Shown: positions 27,068-35,798 of the stretch, piece after piece
Position numbering within the stretch: the stretch's first letter is position 1
How the letters are laid out: the number at the start of each line of letters is the position of its first letter
NCBI GenBank assembly: GCA_027622195.1
Contig: JAQBZO010000001.1
Coordinates: 158,263-222,262 of the forward strand
Direction of reading: 5' to 3'
Source of the DNA: Planctomycetota bacterium
Lineage (GTDB): Bacteria; Planctomycetota; Phycisphaerae; Phycisphaerales; SM1A02
DNA: 64,000 nucleotides
Position numbers and translations under genes: made by a program
Notes under the pieces: generated by a model
The model's input: only the letters and a program-made list of their open reading frames with translations
The model's database searches: none
Told to the model about the DNA's origin: nothing

Positions 27068-27095
27068 TTGTTCAATCGAATGACGACAAGATAAT
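27068..27095 (+). promoter_or_regulatory. Putative sigma-70 promoter of the sigma factor-Hsp70-ispD unit
   Basis: TTGTTC (-35), 16-bp spacer and GATAAT (-10) in the most AT-rich stretch of the 163-bp intergenic region 27037-27199. This would give a 5' leader of about 100 bases before the ATG at 27200; nothing else is recognised in the gap. Confidence 0.45.
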
Positions 27096-27199
27096 TGTGC
27101 AAGAAAAAATGGTTTCAGCTCTTTACAACTTTAATTCGAGCCGTACCCTCGCCTTCACCTCAAAGTCGTGTTGGGGTAGAAAGAGTTCGAGGGCACGCC

Positions 27200-27709
27200 A
27201 TGGAACCAAACCTTTCAAATGACACTCATGAAGTCGATGGGTCGGATACGTCGCGCGATCAAATCGCGCATGCTTACTCCACTCTGTGTGAGTCGCTGAT
27301 CGAGCGCCTTCGCAGCACATTCGGACGAACCGCAGCAGAAGATGCGGTCAACGAGTTTTTCTTGCGACTCATGCGCATTGGTCCTGGAGATGGGAAACGA
27401 TTGACCTTCAGTTACCTCTATGTGTGCTGTCGTCGGCTCGCAGCGCGTACTGCATGTCAGTCGCGAACACACCAATTGCTTGCGCAAGAGTCTCCAGCCC
27501 ACTGCGAGCACGGAGAAGAGACGGAAAGTCTCACCGCGCTCTTGCAAGGGGTCACGCGCGTCGAATGGGATGTCATTCGCCTGACCGTGGTGGATGGACT
27601 GACCTACGAGCAGGCTGCCGCGAGTCTGGGTATCTCCATTTCCACCCTCATGGGCATTCGACAGCGGTCGATTTCGCGCATCCGTGATCGGATGGGGCGT
27701 TCGCTCTAG
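27200..27709 (+). CDS. ECF-like RNA polymerase sigma factor
   Basis: 169 residues from the ATG at 27200 (track start at 27095 is a TTG with no supporting similarity). Region 2-like helices (RTAAEDAVNEFFLRLM, SYLYVCCRRLAARTA) are followed by a region-4 helix-turn-helix (DVIRLTVVDGLTYEQAAASLG, ISISTLMGIRQRSISRIRDR). No anti-sigma gene is adjacent. The stop is 13 bp before the Hsp70-like gene, suggesting one transcript. Confidence 0.75.
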   Translation: MEPNLSNDTHEVDGSDTSRDQIAHAYSTLCESLIERLRSTFGRTAAEDAVNEFFLRLMRIGPGDGKRLTFSYLYVCCRRLAARTACQSRTHQLLAQESPAHCEHGEETESLTALLQGVTRVEWDVIRLTVVDGLTYEQAAASLGISISTLMGIRQRSISRIRDRMGRSL

Positions 27710-27722
27710 AATCCGCCTCTCT

Positions 27723-29621
27723 ATGACTGAAATGGTGGTTGGCATCGATCTTGGAACGACCAATTCACTCATCGCCGTGTGCGATGAGCGTGGTCCCCAC
27801 ATCATCGCATCAGAGTCGGGGCGGCGCATGCTTTCCAGTGCCGTGCGTTACGACGACTCGGGTCGGGTGGAGTCAGTCGGGATGGATGCGCGCCTGGGCG
27901 CGGCGGGATATCCAACACGCACCGTCATGAGCGCAAAGCGGTGGATGGGACGAGCCTTCTCTGAGCGATGCGATGATCCAACGGGCGCAGCTCCGTGCGT
28001 CGAGGGATTGCGAGGACGTGCCGTCTTCGCCGTGGGAAACATGACGCGCTCTCCAGAAGAAGTGGCTGCCGCGGTTCTTGCGACCCTTGTCGCTGACGCT
28101 GAACATCTCCTTGGCTTTCGACCCAAGCGGGCGGTGATCACGGTGCCCGCTTACTTTGATGATGGACAGCGGCAAGCAACGCGCGATGCAGCGCGACTTG
28201 CGGGCATCGACCCTGTCCGCATTCTCAATGAACCGACCGCTGCCGCGTTGGCCTACGGAGTGGGGCGACCAGGCGCTTCGACTGAAACGATTGCGGTGTA
28301 TGACCTCGGCGGAGGCACCTTCGACATTTCGTTGCTTGAGGTCACTCCTCCTGCGAAGGATCAGCAAGAACTCGCAGGAGATGAAGGATTGTTTCGCGTC
28401 CTCTCGACGGCTGGCGACACCCATCTCGGAGGAGACGATCTGGATGTACTTCTTGCGCGGTATCTGCTTCGCCAAGTGGCTGGATCGAATGCAGTACTCG
28501 AGTCGCTTTCTCCGCACGAGCGCATTTCGCTCATCGCCGCGTGCGAGACGGCGAAGTGCGCGCTGTCATTCCAAGATCAAACGGTCGTGCGATGGTCGAT
28601 CAGTGCGGGTCACATTCGATCACTTCCACTGGATCGACCGACTCTGGAATCGATCGCTGCCCCGTGGATTGAAAGGACGCTCGTTGCTTGTCGTCGTGCT
28701 TGGCGCGACGCTGGCAGTCCGGCAATTGATCGACTCTTGATGGTGGGTGGATCGACACGACTCGATGCCGTGCGACACGCGGCGGCCGCCTTGTTTCAGA
28801 CTGAACCATCCACGGCATTGGATCCCGATGAAGTGGTCGCGCTCGGCGCAGCCGTTCAAGGGGCAGTGCTCTCGGGAAAGCGCCGCGACCTCTTGTTGCT
28901 CGATGTCGTGCCTCTTTCTCTCGGTGTCGAGACCGTCGGCGGAGCGGTAGCCAAAGTCATTATGCGCAACACTTCGATTCCAACGCAAGCAGTCGAGATG
29001 TTTTCCACCAGCGTGGACGGGCAGTCCAAGATCTTGATCCATGTCGTTCAGGGTGAACGCGAACTCGTCGCCGATGTTCGATCACTCGCACGATTTGAAT
29101 TAGTAGGGATTCCACCGATGCCCGCAGGGATTCCACAATTGGAGGTTCGATTTGTAGTGGACGCGAATGGCATGCTTCAAGTGTCGGCGGTCGAGAGGCG
29201 ATCTGGCCGTCGTGCCGCGGTGCAAGTCCTTCCGACCTATGGATTGAGTGCGGCTGAAGTCGAATCGATGGATTCGGCGAGCGTTGTCCATGCGCGCGAG
29301 GACATGCGCCGACACAGGATGATTGATCTCATCGTGAATGCACGGCTTGATCTTCGTTGGATCGGCGAAGCCACTTCGAGAGTGCGCGATTCGCTGGATC
29401 GGGAGACGACCGAGTCCGTTGACAGAGCCACGCAAGAACTGTCTCTCCTCGTTGCAAGGGCTGAGCACGATCCCGATTCAGTCGATGCGGATGAATTGCA
29501 CCGCGCCAAGGAGGCACTCGATCGAGCGAGTGTGCGCGTTCACGAAGTGAGTATCGCTGCAAGTCTGAAGTCGATGGCGGCTGAGGCGGGCGGATTATCC
29601 AATGAAAGTAGGACAACATGA
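27723..29621 (+). CDS. Hsp70-family chaperone (DnaK/HscA-like)
   Basis: 632 residues from the ATG at 27723. The nucleotide-binding domain shows phosphate loop 1 GIDLGTTNSL, GFRPKRAVITVPAYFDDGQR, NEPTAAALAYG, phosphate loop 2 YDLGGGTFDISLLE and adenosine loop MVGGSTRLDAVR. The substrate-binding domain (DVVPLSLGVETVGG, RNTSIPTQ) and helical lid follow. Closer in loop lengths to HscA-type than to classical DnaK, but no hscB, iscU or dnaJ/grpE is nearby, so the client is open. Upstream sigma factor and downstream ispD (ATGA overlap) share the strand. Confidence 0.88.
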   Translation: MTEMVVGIDLGTTNSLIAVCDERGPHIIASESGRRMLSSAVRYDDSGRVESVGMDARLGAAGYPTRTVMSAKRWMGRAFSERCDDPTGAAPCVEGLRGRAVFAVGNMTRSPEEVAAAVLATLVADAEHLLGFRPKRAVITVPAYFDDGQRQATRDAARLAGIDPVRILNEPTAAALAYGVGRPGASTETIAVYDLGGGTFDISLLEVTPPAKDQQELAGDEGLFRVLSTAGDTHLGGDDLDVLLARYLLRQVAGSNAVLESLSPHERISLIAACETAKCALSFQDQTVVRWSISAGHIRSLPLDRPTLESIAAPWIERTLVACRRAWRDAGSPAIDRLLMVGGSTRLDAVRHAAAALFQTEPSTALDPDEVVALGAAVQGAVLSGKRRDLLLLDVVPLSLGVETVGGAVAKVIMRNTSIPTQAVEMFSTSVDGQSKILIHVVQGERELVADVRSLARFELVGIPPMPAGIPQLEVRFVVDANGMLQVSAVERRSGRRAAVQVLPTYGLSAAEVESMDSASVVHAREDMRRHRMIDLIVNARLDLRWIGEATSRVRDSLDRETTESVDRATQELSLLVARAEHDPDSVDADELHRAKEALDRASVRVHEVSIAASLKSMAAEAGGLSNESRTT

Positions 29622-30409
29622 GCGAGATGCGAGTCTGCCTTATCGTGACGGCTGCAGGTCAAAGCGCTCGTTTTGGATCTGACAAGTTAGGAGAGGACAT
29701 GGGCGGTCGCCCCGTCCTGCTGCGATCGGTCGAACCCTTTACGAAGCGCAACGAGGTCGTCTCGATCTTGGTGGCTGCACCTCCGCACGCAATCGATTCG
29801 TTCAAGGGTCGATTCGGACCCACACTCAGTTTCCACGGGGCGATCGTGATCGCAGGCGGTGCGACAGATCGATGGGAAACGGTTCAACTGGCACTCGCTC
29901 AAGTGCCGGCTGACTGCACCCATGTCGCGATTCACGATGGAGCGCGTCCTTGCGTGAGCGAAGAATTGATCGGCCGCGTTTTCGATGCGGCGAAAGTTGC
30001 TGCAGCGGTGATTCCCGGCGTTCGCGTGCGAGACACGGTGAAGAGAGTCTCTGAAGCGTCGTTCGCCGCAACCGAAGATGACACACTTGCCGATGCCATC
30101 CTCGGTGATGCGGGGAAAGAGTCGGCCGTCGGACATCGAGTCGAGGAAACCGTCTCGCGCGAGCGACTCATGCTGATTCAAACTCCACAGGTGTTTGAGC
30201 GTGGGCTCATTGAGCGTGCCTATGCGCAGTCGAACCTTGAGGGGACGACCGATGATGCATCCCTCGTTGAGCGACTTGGAGAAGCAGTCCTCGTGGTGGA
30301 TGGCGATCCACGCAACATCAAGATCACGGACAAGTTTGATCTCGCACAAGCGCGATTGCTCGCTGGACTCAGGGCGCCCGCGGATCGTCCGTCGCACTTG
30401 CGTTTTTAG
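29618..30409 (+). CDS. ispD: 2-C-methyl-D-erythritol 4-phosphate cytidylyltransferase
   Basis: Third step of the MEP isoprenoid pathway: MEP + CTP to CDP-ME. 263 residues. The N-terminal CTP-binding motif TAAGQSARFGSDK (Arg and Lys conserved), the central HDGARP, and the later IQTPQVF and TDDASLVERLG are diagnostic. A short insertion precedes IQTPQVF. The four-base overlap with the Hsp70 gene links it to that unit. The 3' end overlaps the convergent small feo gene by 41 bp. Confidence 0.93.
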   Translation: MSEMRVCLIVTAAGQSARFGSDKLGEDMGGRPVLLRSVEPFTKRNEVVSILVAAPPHAIDSFKGRFGPTLSFHGAIVIAGGATDRWETVQLALAQVPADCTHVAIHDGARPCVSEELIGRVFDAAKVAAAVIPGVRVRDTVKRVSEASFAATEDDTLADAILGDAGKESAVGHRVEETVSRERLMLIQTPQVFERGLIERAYAQSNLEGTTDDASLVERLGEAVLVVDGDPRNIKITDKFDLAQARLLAGLRAPADRPSHLRF

Positions 30410-30602
30410 AACGATCACTCGCAGGATGCGCCGAAACGGTGAGGCGCGCGCGCTTGGTGTTGCCTTGTTGAGGAGGACATCCCGCGCACTGACCTGTTGT
30501 CTTTCGGCCGCGCGGAAGGAGTGGCCGGATCACCATCCACAATGCCGTCATTGCGGCAAGAGTCACCACCCAAAACTGCCAGTCGTCGAACGGAATGGGC
30601 AT
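30369..30602 (-). CDS. Small membrane protein, FeoB-associated Cys-containing type
   Basis: 77 residues from an ATG that overlaps the feoB stop (TGATG). One membrane helix near the N-terminus (DWQFWVVTLAAMTALWMVI) is followed by a basic tail with CAGC. Small proteins of this layout, sometimes called FeoB-associated Cys-rich membrane proteins, follow feoB in many bacteria; their function is unproven. The cysteine number here is low, so the name is tentative. Last gene of the feo unit. Confidence 0.6.
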   Translation of the reverse strand: MPIPFDDWQFWVVTLAAMTALWMVIRPLLPRGRKTTGQCAGCPPQQGNTKRARLTVSAHPASDRSKNASATDDPRAP

Positions 30603-32662
30603 CACAGCACATCCCTCGCTGGTGATTCGAACCATGTCATCAGGAAGTACGCGACCGCGCCAAGGATCCACGCGATGGCAGTCATCCAGCCGAGTTGGAT
30701 GGCGGGCCACTTCCAAGAGCCTGTCTCTCGACGCACCACGGCAAGGGTCGGCAGGCATTGCAGCGCGAGAACATAGAACACGAGCAACGACACCGTCGAT
30801 GGACGGTCGAGAAGGGGCGAGCCATCGACCCGCTTGGCGGAACGAACGAGGGTGACCGTGTCTTCGTCCACTTCTGCATTGTCGCCAGCGCCGATGAGCA
30901 CCTTGAGCGTGCTGACAAACACTTCTCGCGCGAGGAAACTCGTCATGACCGCGACAACGACTTCGCGCTCAAATCCAAGTGGACGAAAAACGGGTTCGAT
31001 GAATGCGCCGAGTTGGCCAGCTAAACTGCTGGACCGTTGAACGCCCGCTTGCTTGGCATCGGCGTCGTCCTGGGCAGCGCTTGATTCAAGTCGCAGAGCC
31101 AGTTCCGTGACTCCAGTTGATTGTTCAGCCTGTGCGAGAAGTGCCGCTGATTGGTGGCGAAGTTGAGTCACTTCCACCGTCTCGGCAGCACGCGGAAACG
31201 CGCTGAGCCACCACATCACGATGCAGATGGTGAGAATGATCGATCCCGCTTGCTTGAGGAAGAGCGCGCCTCGGTCGATGGCAGTGTGAAGCGCAACGCG
31301 CCAATCCGGAAAGCGATACGGCGGCAACTCGATCATCATGGGTCGAGGCGCGCCGGGAAGGACTGTTTTTCCCGCAATCCAAGCGGTGAACAGGGCAGCA
31401 ATGGCGCCGAGTGCGTACGCGCCGACGAATGCAGCTCCTGCAGCGATCGGATTGTCAGCGAAGAGAAGGCTCGTCACAAGGACATACACCGGCACGCGCG
31501 CGCTGCACGAAAGAAACGGCGCGACCAAGATGGTGGCCAGTCGATCTCGCGTGTTCGGAATCAGTCGTGTGGACATGATGCCAGGCAGCGCGCATGCATG
31601 ACTCGAGAGCAGCGGAATGAAGGACTGTCCTGGAAGTCCGAAGCGGCGCATCAGTCGGTCCATCGCGAAGGATGCTCGAGCGAGGTAGCCAGAATCCTCG
31701 AGCAGTGCGAGCAGGAAAAAGAGCAGACAAATCTGAGGCACAAACACCACTGTTCCTGCGATGCCGCCGACTACACCTTGTGAGAGGAGGTCCGCGATCA
31801 TGCCCGGTGGAATGACTTGGGTCATGAATCCGCCCAGATGGGCGAAGAGTGCGTCAATCCACTCCATCGGATACTGCGCCAACCAAAAAATGCTCGCGAA
31901 GAAGAGCGTCATCACGAATGCGAAGACGACGAGACCTCCGATGGGATGCGTGAACGCTGTGTCGAGTCGCTCGGTGAACGAGTCGTCGGTGAGATCGCTC
32001 TTGTGAGAGTGTCCAGCAACGTCCTGGAGTGTGCGACTGGCCCAGGCGGAAAGGGCTGCATCACCTGGTTCTCCAGCAGGAGGATCACTCTCGAGCAGTG
32101 CTGTTCTGACGCGAAATGGCCCTTGAGACTGTGTTTCGATCGCCTGAGAAAGTTGGAGACAACCTTGCCCCGTTCGTGCGGACAGTGCGATGACAGGACA
32201 TCTCAGCCGCTCGGACAGAAGTGCTGTGTCAAGAATGAGTCCCTGACGAGCCGCTTCATCGCACAGATTGAGTGCGACGACTGCACGCGTTGATCGTTGC
32301 AACACACTGGCGACGAATTGCAAGTTACGAGCAAGGTTGGTGGCATCGGCAACAATGACGACGATGTCGGGAGCCTGCTCGTCTTCTCCCTCAAGCACGC
32401 GAAGGCATACGGCACTTTCTGGCGATTGGAGATGAAGTCCATACACGCCGGGTAAATCGATGAAGTCGATCGGCGTGCCCGAGTCCGTCCATGCTCTTCC
32501 GCGATGTTCTTCAACGGTGCTGCCTGGATGATTCGCCGTATGAGATCGAAGTCCACACAGTCGATTGAAGAGAGTCGTCTTGCCGACATTCGGATTGCCG
32601 ATGAGGACAGCACGTATCGGATTCGAGACGCGCGCTTCACCATCGAATGAGTGGGACGCCAT
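30602..32662 (-). CDS. feoB: Ferrous iron transport protein B
   Basis: Inner-membrane Fe(II) uptake protein with a cytoplasmic G domain. G1 is GNPNVGKTTLFN, G3 is DLPGVYGL and the G4 position reads NLCDEA. After a linker the gated membrane part follows with the conserved SFAMDRLMRRFGLPGQSFIPLLSSHACALPGIM and CSARVPVYVLVTSLLF. The length of 686 residues is normal. Starts 8 bp after the BFD-FeoA gene and overlaps the small membrane gene downstream. Probably iron-regulated from the Fur-like promoter at about 32941-32969. Confidence 0.95.
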   Translation of the reverse strand: MASHSFDGEARVSNPIRAVLIGNPNVGKTTLFNRLCGLRSHTANHPGSTVEEHRGRAWTDSGTPIDFIDLPGVYGLHLQSPESAVCLRVLEGEDEQAPDIVVIVADATNLARNLQFVASVLQRSTRAVVALNLCDEAARQGLILDTALLSERLRCPVIALSARTGQGCLQLSQAIETQSQGPFRVRTALLESDPPAGEPGDAALSAWASRTLQDVAGHSHKSDLTDDSFTERLDTAFTHPIGGLVVFAFVMTLFFASIFWLAQYPMEWIDALFAHLGGFMTQVIPPGMIADLLSQGVVGGIAGTVVFVPQICLLFFLLALLEDSGYLARASFAMDRLMRRFGLPGQSFIPLLSSHACALPGIMSTRLIPNTRDRLATILVAPFLSCSARVPVYVLVTSLLFADNPIAAGAAFVGAYALGAIAALFTAWIAGKTVLPGAPRPMMIELPPYRFPDWRVALHTAIDRGALFLKQAGSIILTICIVMWWLSAFPRAAETVEVTQLRHQSAALLAQAEQSTGVTELALRLESSAAQDDADAKQAGVQRSSSLAGQLGAFIEPVFRPLGFEREVVVAVMTSFLAREVFVSTLKVLIGAGDNAEVDEDTVTLVRSAKRVDGSPLLDRPSTVSLLVFYVLALQCLPTLAVVRRETGSWKWPAIQLGWMTAIAWILGAVAYFLMTWFESPARDVL

Positions 32663-32670
32663 GGCCGCGG

Positions 32671-33231
32671 TTACGACGGGTTGAGTGGCTCAACCAGAAC
32701 CTGATCGGCGAGTGGTCGAGCGAGCGCGATTCGAGTGCGATCGATTCGGATGATGCACTCGTGTCCCGAACATCGCTCGACCTCGCACTGGTCTGCCAAG
32801 CCCATCGCGGCGAGGAGGCATCGGTCCGATTCGGGGAGGTGAGTGAGTGCCGAACAATCCACCCGTGCCCGCGCTCCAACGGGAAGTTGTGAGAGGGGAA
32901 TCCGCACACGCTTTTTGGACATCTCAACCGACATCTTTGCATCATATTGAGACTCGTTCTCAATATCAAGTCCGACAGATTTCTTTATCCGATTGTCCAG
33001 AATCCGCCGCTCTCGGTAGGCATCGTGCTCTCCCTCGATGATCGGAAGTTGCCCCGCCTTGTGCTGTGCATGAAGACTCTCCAGTTGAGATCGGCACCAT
33101 CCGCAACCCGTTCCTGCTCCGAGGCACTCGGTCATGAGCGACGCAACAGATGGATTTTCGCGTACGAGAAATGCGCGCAACTTCGCGAGCGACACACGAT
33201 GGCAAATGCAAACATGATCGTGCTCATTCAT
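32671..33231 (-). CDS. BFD-type [2Fe-2S] domain joined to FeoA domain
   Basis: 186 residues in one uninterrupted frame. Residues 1-55 are a bacterioferritin-associated-ferredoxin-type domain with cluster ligands Cys8, Cys10, Cys43 and Cys46 (CICHRVS ... GTGCGWC). A ~50-residue low-similarity linker follows, then a FeoA SH3-like domain from about residue 106 (VRIPLSQLPVGARARV ... DRCLLAAMGL). FeoA assists FeoB; BFD domains handle iron release electrons. The start overlaps the upstream hypothetical stop (ATGA). The linker DNA holds a promoter-like and Fur-like sequence just before Met100, so FeoA may also be made alone from 32934; no Shine-Dalgarno precedes Met100. Confidence 0.8.
   Translation of the reverse strand: MNEHDHVCICHRVSLAKLRAFLVRENPSVASLMTECLGAGTGCGWCRSQLESLHAQHKAGQLPIIEGEHDAYRERRILDNRIKKSVGLDIENESQYDAKMSVEMSKKRVRIPLSQLPVGARARVDCSALTHLPESDRCLLAAMGLADQCEVERCSGHECIIRIDRTRIALARPLADQVLVEPLNPS
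32941..32969 (-). promoter_or_regulatory. Putative internal sigma-70 promoter for feoA-feoB
   Basis: On the minus strand TTGATA (-35, 32969-32964), exactly 17 bp, then TATGAT (-10, 32946-32941); each hexamer matches consensus at five of six positions. The expected start of transcription falls on or near the ATG of Met100 at 32934, so the transcript would be leaderless or nearly so. It lies in an AT-rich island inside the BFD-FeoA reading frame. Confidence 0.6.
32944..32966. promoter_or_regulatory. Fur-box-like palindrome
   Basis: Perfect inverted repeat ATATTGAGA-N5-TCTCAATAT. Its 17-bp core fills the spacer of the promoter above and differs from the familiar Fur-type sequence TTGAGAATCATTCTCAA at two positions. 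Binding there would block RNA polymerase, giving iron-repressed feoA-feoB expression (inference). Confidence 0.6.
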
Positions 33232-34076
33232 GGGCTGTCCTTACGCGTGATTGTAATCGTTTGGACATCGAGTCCGATGACCGCATCGCAGTACGGTCCG
33301 ATGAATGGGCGGGACTGGTGCGAGAACGCACCTGCGCTCGGGCGTTCTTCATCCATCCGAAGATTGAGCCTCACGAATCCTTCGACTGAGACGAGCCCGT
33401 TGCCCTCGAGCGCATCGCGAATCGAATCGCCTTGACGGGGCTTGAGTGTGAACTGGATTGGAATGACAGGTTCAACCCGAGTCGTCAGTTGTTTTTCTCC
33501 CTTAGTGGGAACTGGGATGGGCTGTGCTGCTTCGACCGTCCAATGTCCGTCGCGCGCACGGACCGAACGAGTGACACGAAGAGTCCAGCGTGCGGTGGTC
33601 TTTCGCCACAGGCGAGCTTCACTGACTGTCCATCCGTCGAGTTGTTGCTGAAATCGAGTGATGTCAGTCGAGGACGAACCCTTGGAGAGCGGATTCCCGC
33701 CAAAAACATGGATGTATCGCAATCGTTCGTAGTGAATGATCTCATCGGGATCAGACGACTCTTCGGGAATCAGTGTGGGATCGATGTCCAGTTGCGCTGA
33801 CGGTGTCGACTCGGATGTCGGCACAGTGGATGGGGCGGGCGCGGGTTCAGCAAGAGGGCGCGTCGATGGCGCAGTCCGCGCCGACTCCTCAAGCAATTGA
33901 ATGCGACGAAGCAGCGCGGCGATTTCCGTTTCACATTCAAGGACGCGCTCCTTGAGCCGATCGTTCTCCTTGCGAAGATCCGCCTCGCTCTGTCCATGGG
34001 CGACCGCCCCGAACAGAAGTGGAAGAATGAGGAGAGAAACTTGGGCGGAGAACATTTTGCGCACTATCCTTGTCAA
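33228..34076 (-). CDS. Secreted coiled-coil protein of unknown function
   Basis: 282 residues (start could also be Met8 at 34055). Signal peptide (SAQVSLLILPLLFGAVAHGQ), then a heptad-rich coiled coil (EADLRKENDRLKERVLECET), a proline/serine/threonine-rich linker (about residues 68-100) and a globular C-terminal part with beta-rich character. No family recognised. It couples by ATGA to the BFD-FeoA gene, so it is probably transcribed with at least the BFD part. Confidence 0.65.
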   Translation of the reverse strand: MTRIVRKMFSAQVSLLILPLLFGAVAHGQSEADLRKENDRLKERVLECETEIAALLRRIQLLEESARTAPSTRPLAEPAPAPSTVPTSESTPSAQLDIDPTLIPEESSDPDEIIHYERLRYIHVFGGNPLSKGSSSTDITRFQQQLDGWTVSEARLWRKTTARWTLRVTRSVRARDGHWTVEAAQPIPVPTKGEKQLTTRVEPVIPIQFTLKPRQGDSIRDALEGNGLVSVEGFVRLNLRMDEERPSAGAFSHQSRPFIGPYCDAVIGLDVQTITITRKDSP

Positions 34077-34146
34077 GAGGAGTCTATCGCTGCCAACGTC
34101 ATCCGTTCATCCGATTCTTGCTCTCACGCGCCGTGTCCGTCAAAGG

Positions 34147-35781
34147 ATGTGTTGGCAGGGCGCATTTTCGTCGAGCAGTCGATCCATCCTCGTGGCGAGC
34201 CTGGCGCTGCTCGCGATCGCGATCCTTTTTCGATTCCTGAATCGATGGTGGGAGGGGGTCGCCGATGTGCAGTGGATTCTCATTGGCGCCGCCTTGGTGG
34301 TGCTGATAGGGGTTTCGTTCGGCGTGCGAGGTTGGTGGAGATCGAGTCGTGGCGATGTCGAAACCGCCGCCGAAATTGACGAGCGAATGAACCTGTCGAG
34401 CCGACTTTCAACGGCTCTTGCGTTGGCCAACTCGTCTGATCCATTCGCGTGCGCATCGGTTCGTGATGGCGCATCCGCCGCGACCTCGACCAAGGTGTCG
34501 AATGACTTGCACCGCGCCTTTCAGGTCGTCGTTCCACAGAACACGTGGGTGGGATTGTCAGCACTCTCGCTTGCCGTGGCGGTCGTGTTGTTCGTTCCTG
34601 CGCTTACTTCAGCGACCCCGACTTTAAACAATGAATCGCTCGATGAACTCCGAGCTGACGCACAGGCTCAAGTCGATGCCATTGTGCAGCGTGTCCAATC
34701 GAATCCTGAGCTCGAGCGTGCGCTTGCAGAAGCGGGCGCGGGTGAATTGGGCAAGGAGGCGATTAGCGAGGGGCTCAGGTCTCCAGAAGAGATTCGACGC
34801 GAGTCCGCGCGGAAAGTGACTGAGATGGCGCAGCGTCTCGAGCAAGTGATTGCTGGAGAAAAGGCGCAGAGCCTTTCTGCGCTTGAGCAATCTTTGTCAT
34901 CTCTTCCGCTGCCCACCGATGGAACCGCACGCGAACTCGCTGAGGCGTTGAAGCAGGGAGATTTCAAGAAGGCATCCGAGGCGCTGCAAAAACTCGCCGA
35001 GGCTGCTGAAAAAGGCGAACTCGATCAGAATCAGCGAGACCAACTCGAACAACTCGCGCGCGCGATTGAAAAAAGCGCGGATGCTCAAGAGGCACTTCGC
35101 GATGCACTCGCCGCGGCTGGTCTTGATCCTGATCTCGCCAACAATCCCGAAGCGATGAAGAATGCAATGCAGGCGGCGAAGGGATTATCACAAGCACAAG
35201 TGCAGGCACTCGCGCAAGCGGCCAAGGCGCAGAAGTCAGCGCAGCAGGCATCGAAATCCTTGGCGAAGGCGTGCCAGTCGTGTGCGAATGGACAAGGGCA
35301 AGGAGATGGTCAACAAGGAGCCATTGGCGAAGGCAAAGAGGCGCTTGGCGAGTTCGCAAAGTATGACGAGATGATGCGCGATGCCGCCGCAGCGAAATCG
35401 ATGTGCCAAGGTGGATCGGGCGGTCCCACTCAGTTGGCAAAGGGGAGTGATGGCTACGGCAATGGACCTGGCATGCGGGGACCGGGGCAAGGCAGCGGTG
35501 GCGAGGCTCAGAAGAAGAGCACCGCCACGGGCACTCGTCTCAGAAAAGAAAAAGTGGAATCGCGCAGTGGCGATGTGATCGCCCGTGAACTCATTGATGT
35601 CGAGCCATCTTCAGGTGAAGCGATCCTTCAACTGCGCGATATCGGAAGGTCCATCGTGCGAGGCGTTGAAGCATCATCGCAGGATGATCCTGTCCCACCC
35701 CACTTGCAGGAAGCCCATCGCCGCTACTTCGGAGAGATGCAGCGCCGCATCGAGAAGAAGACAGGCAAGGATCCAAAATAA
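34147..35781 (+). CDS. Membrane protein with long Ala/Gln-rich helical region, unknown function
   Basis: 544 residues from the ATG at 34147. Two N-terminal membrane helices (SILVASLALLAIAILFRFL, IGAALVVLIGVSFGV), a third near residue 145, then a long alanine, glutamine and glutamate rich region with coiled-coil character, a CQSC, a Gly/Gln-rich linker and a charged C-terminal segment (RDIGRSIVRGVEASSQDD). The track start (33901) overlaps the divergent gene and reads as arginine/serine shadow. A TTG at 34057 is an alternative that would keep the basic helix LTRRVRQR. First gene of the seven-gene unit to 46146. Confidence 0.65.
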   Translation: MCWQGAFSSSSRSILVASLALLAIAILFRFLNRWWEGVADVQWILIGAALVVLIGVSFGVRGWWRSSRGDVETAAEIDERMNLSSRLSTALALANSSDPFACASVRDGASAATSTKVSNDLHRAFQVVVPQNTWVGLSALSLAVAVVLFVPALTSATPTLNNESLDELRADAQAQVDAIVQRVQSNPELERALAEAGAGELGKEAISEGLRSPEEIRRESARKVTEMAQRLEQVIAGEKAQSLSALEQSLSSLPLPTDGTARELAEALKQGDFKKASEALQKLAEAAEKGELDQNQRDQLEQLARAIEKSADAQEALRDALAAAGLDPDLANNPEAMKNAMQAAKGLSQAQVQALAQAAKAQKSAQQASKSLAKACQSCANGQGQGDGQQGAIGEGKEALGEFAKYDEMMRDAAAAKSMCQGGSGGPTQLAKGSDGYGNGPGMRGPGQGSGGEAQKKSTATGTRLRKEKVESRSGDVIARELIDVEPSSGEAILQLRDIGRSIVRGVEASSQDDPVPPHLQEAHRRYFGEMQRRIEKKTGKDPK

Positions 35782-35798
35782 TTGAGGGGTAATCGTTC

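Noticed and set aside
30618-30640. tRNA T-loop-like GGTTCGAATC on the minus strand
   Set aside because: No complementary T-stem or acceptor stem around it; it is inside the feoB coding region.
33901-34146. Track start of the helical membrane protein
   Set aside because: The first 82 residues are arginine/serine-rich and overlap the divergent signal peptide gene. A TTG at 34057 remains possible.
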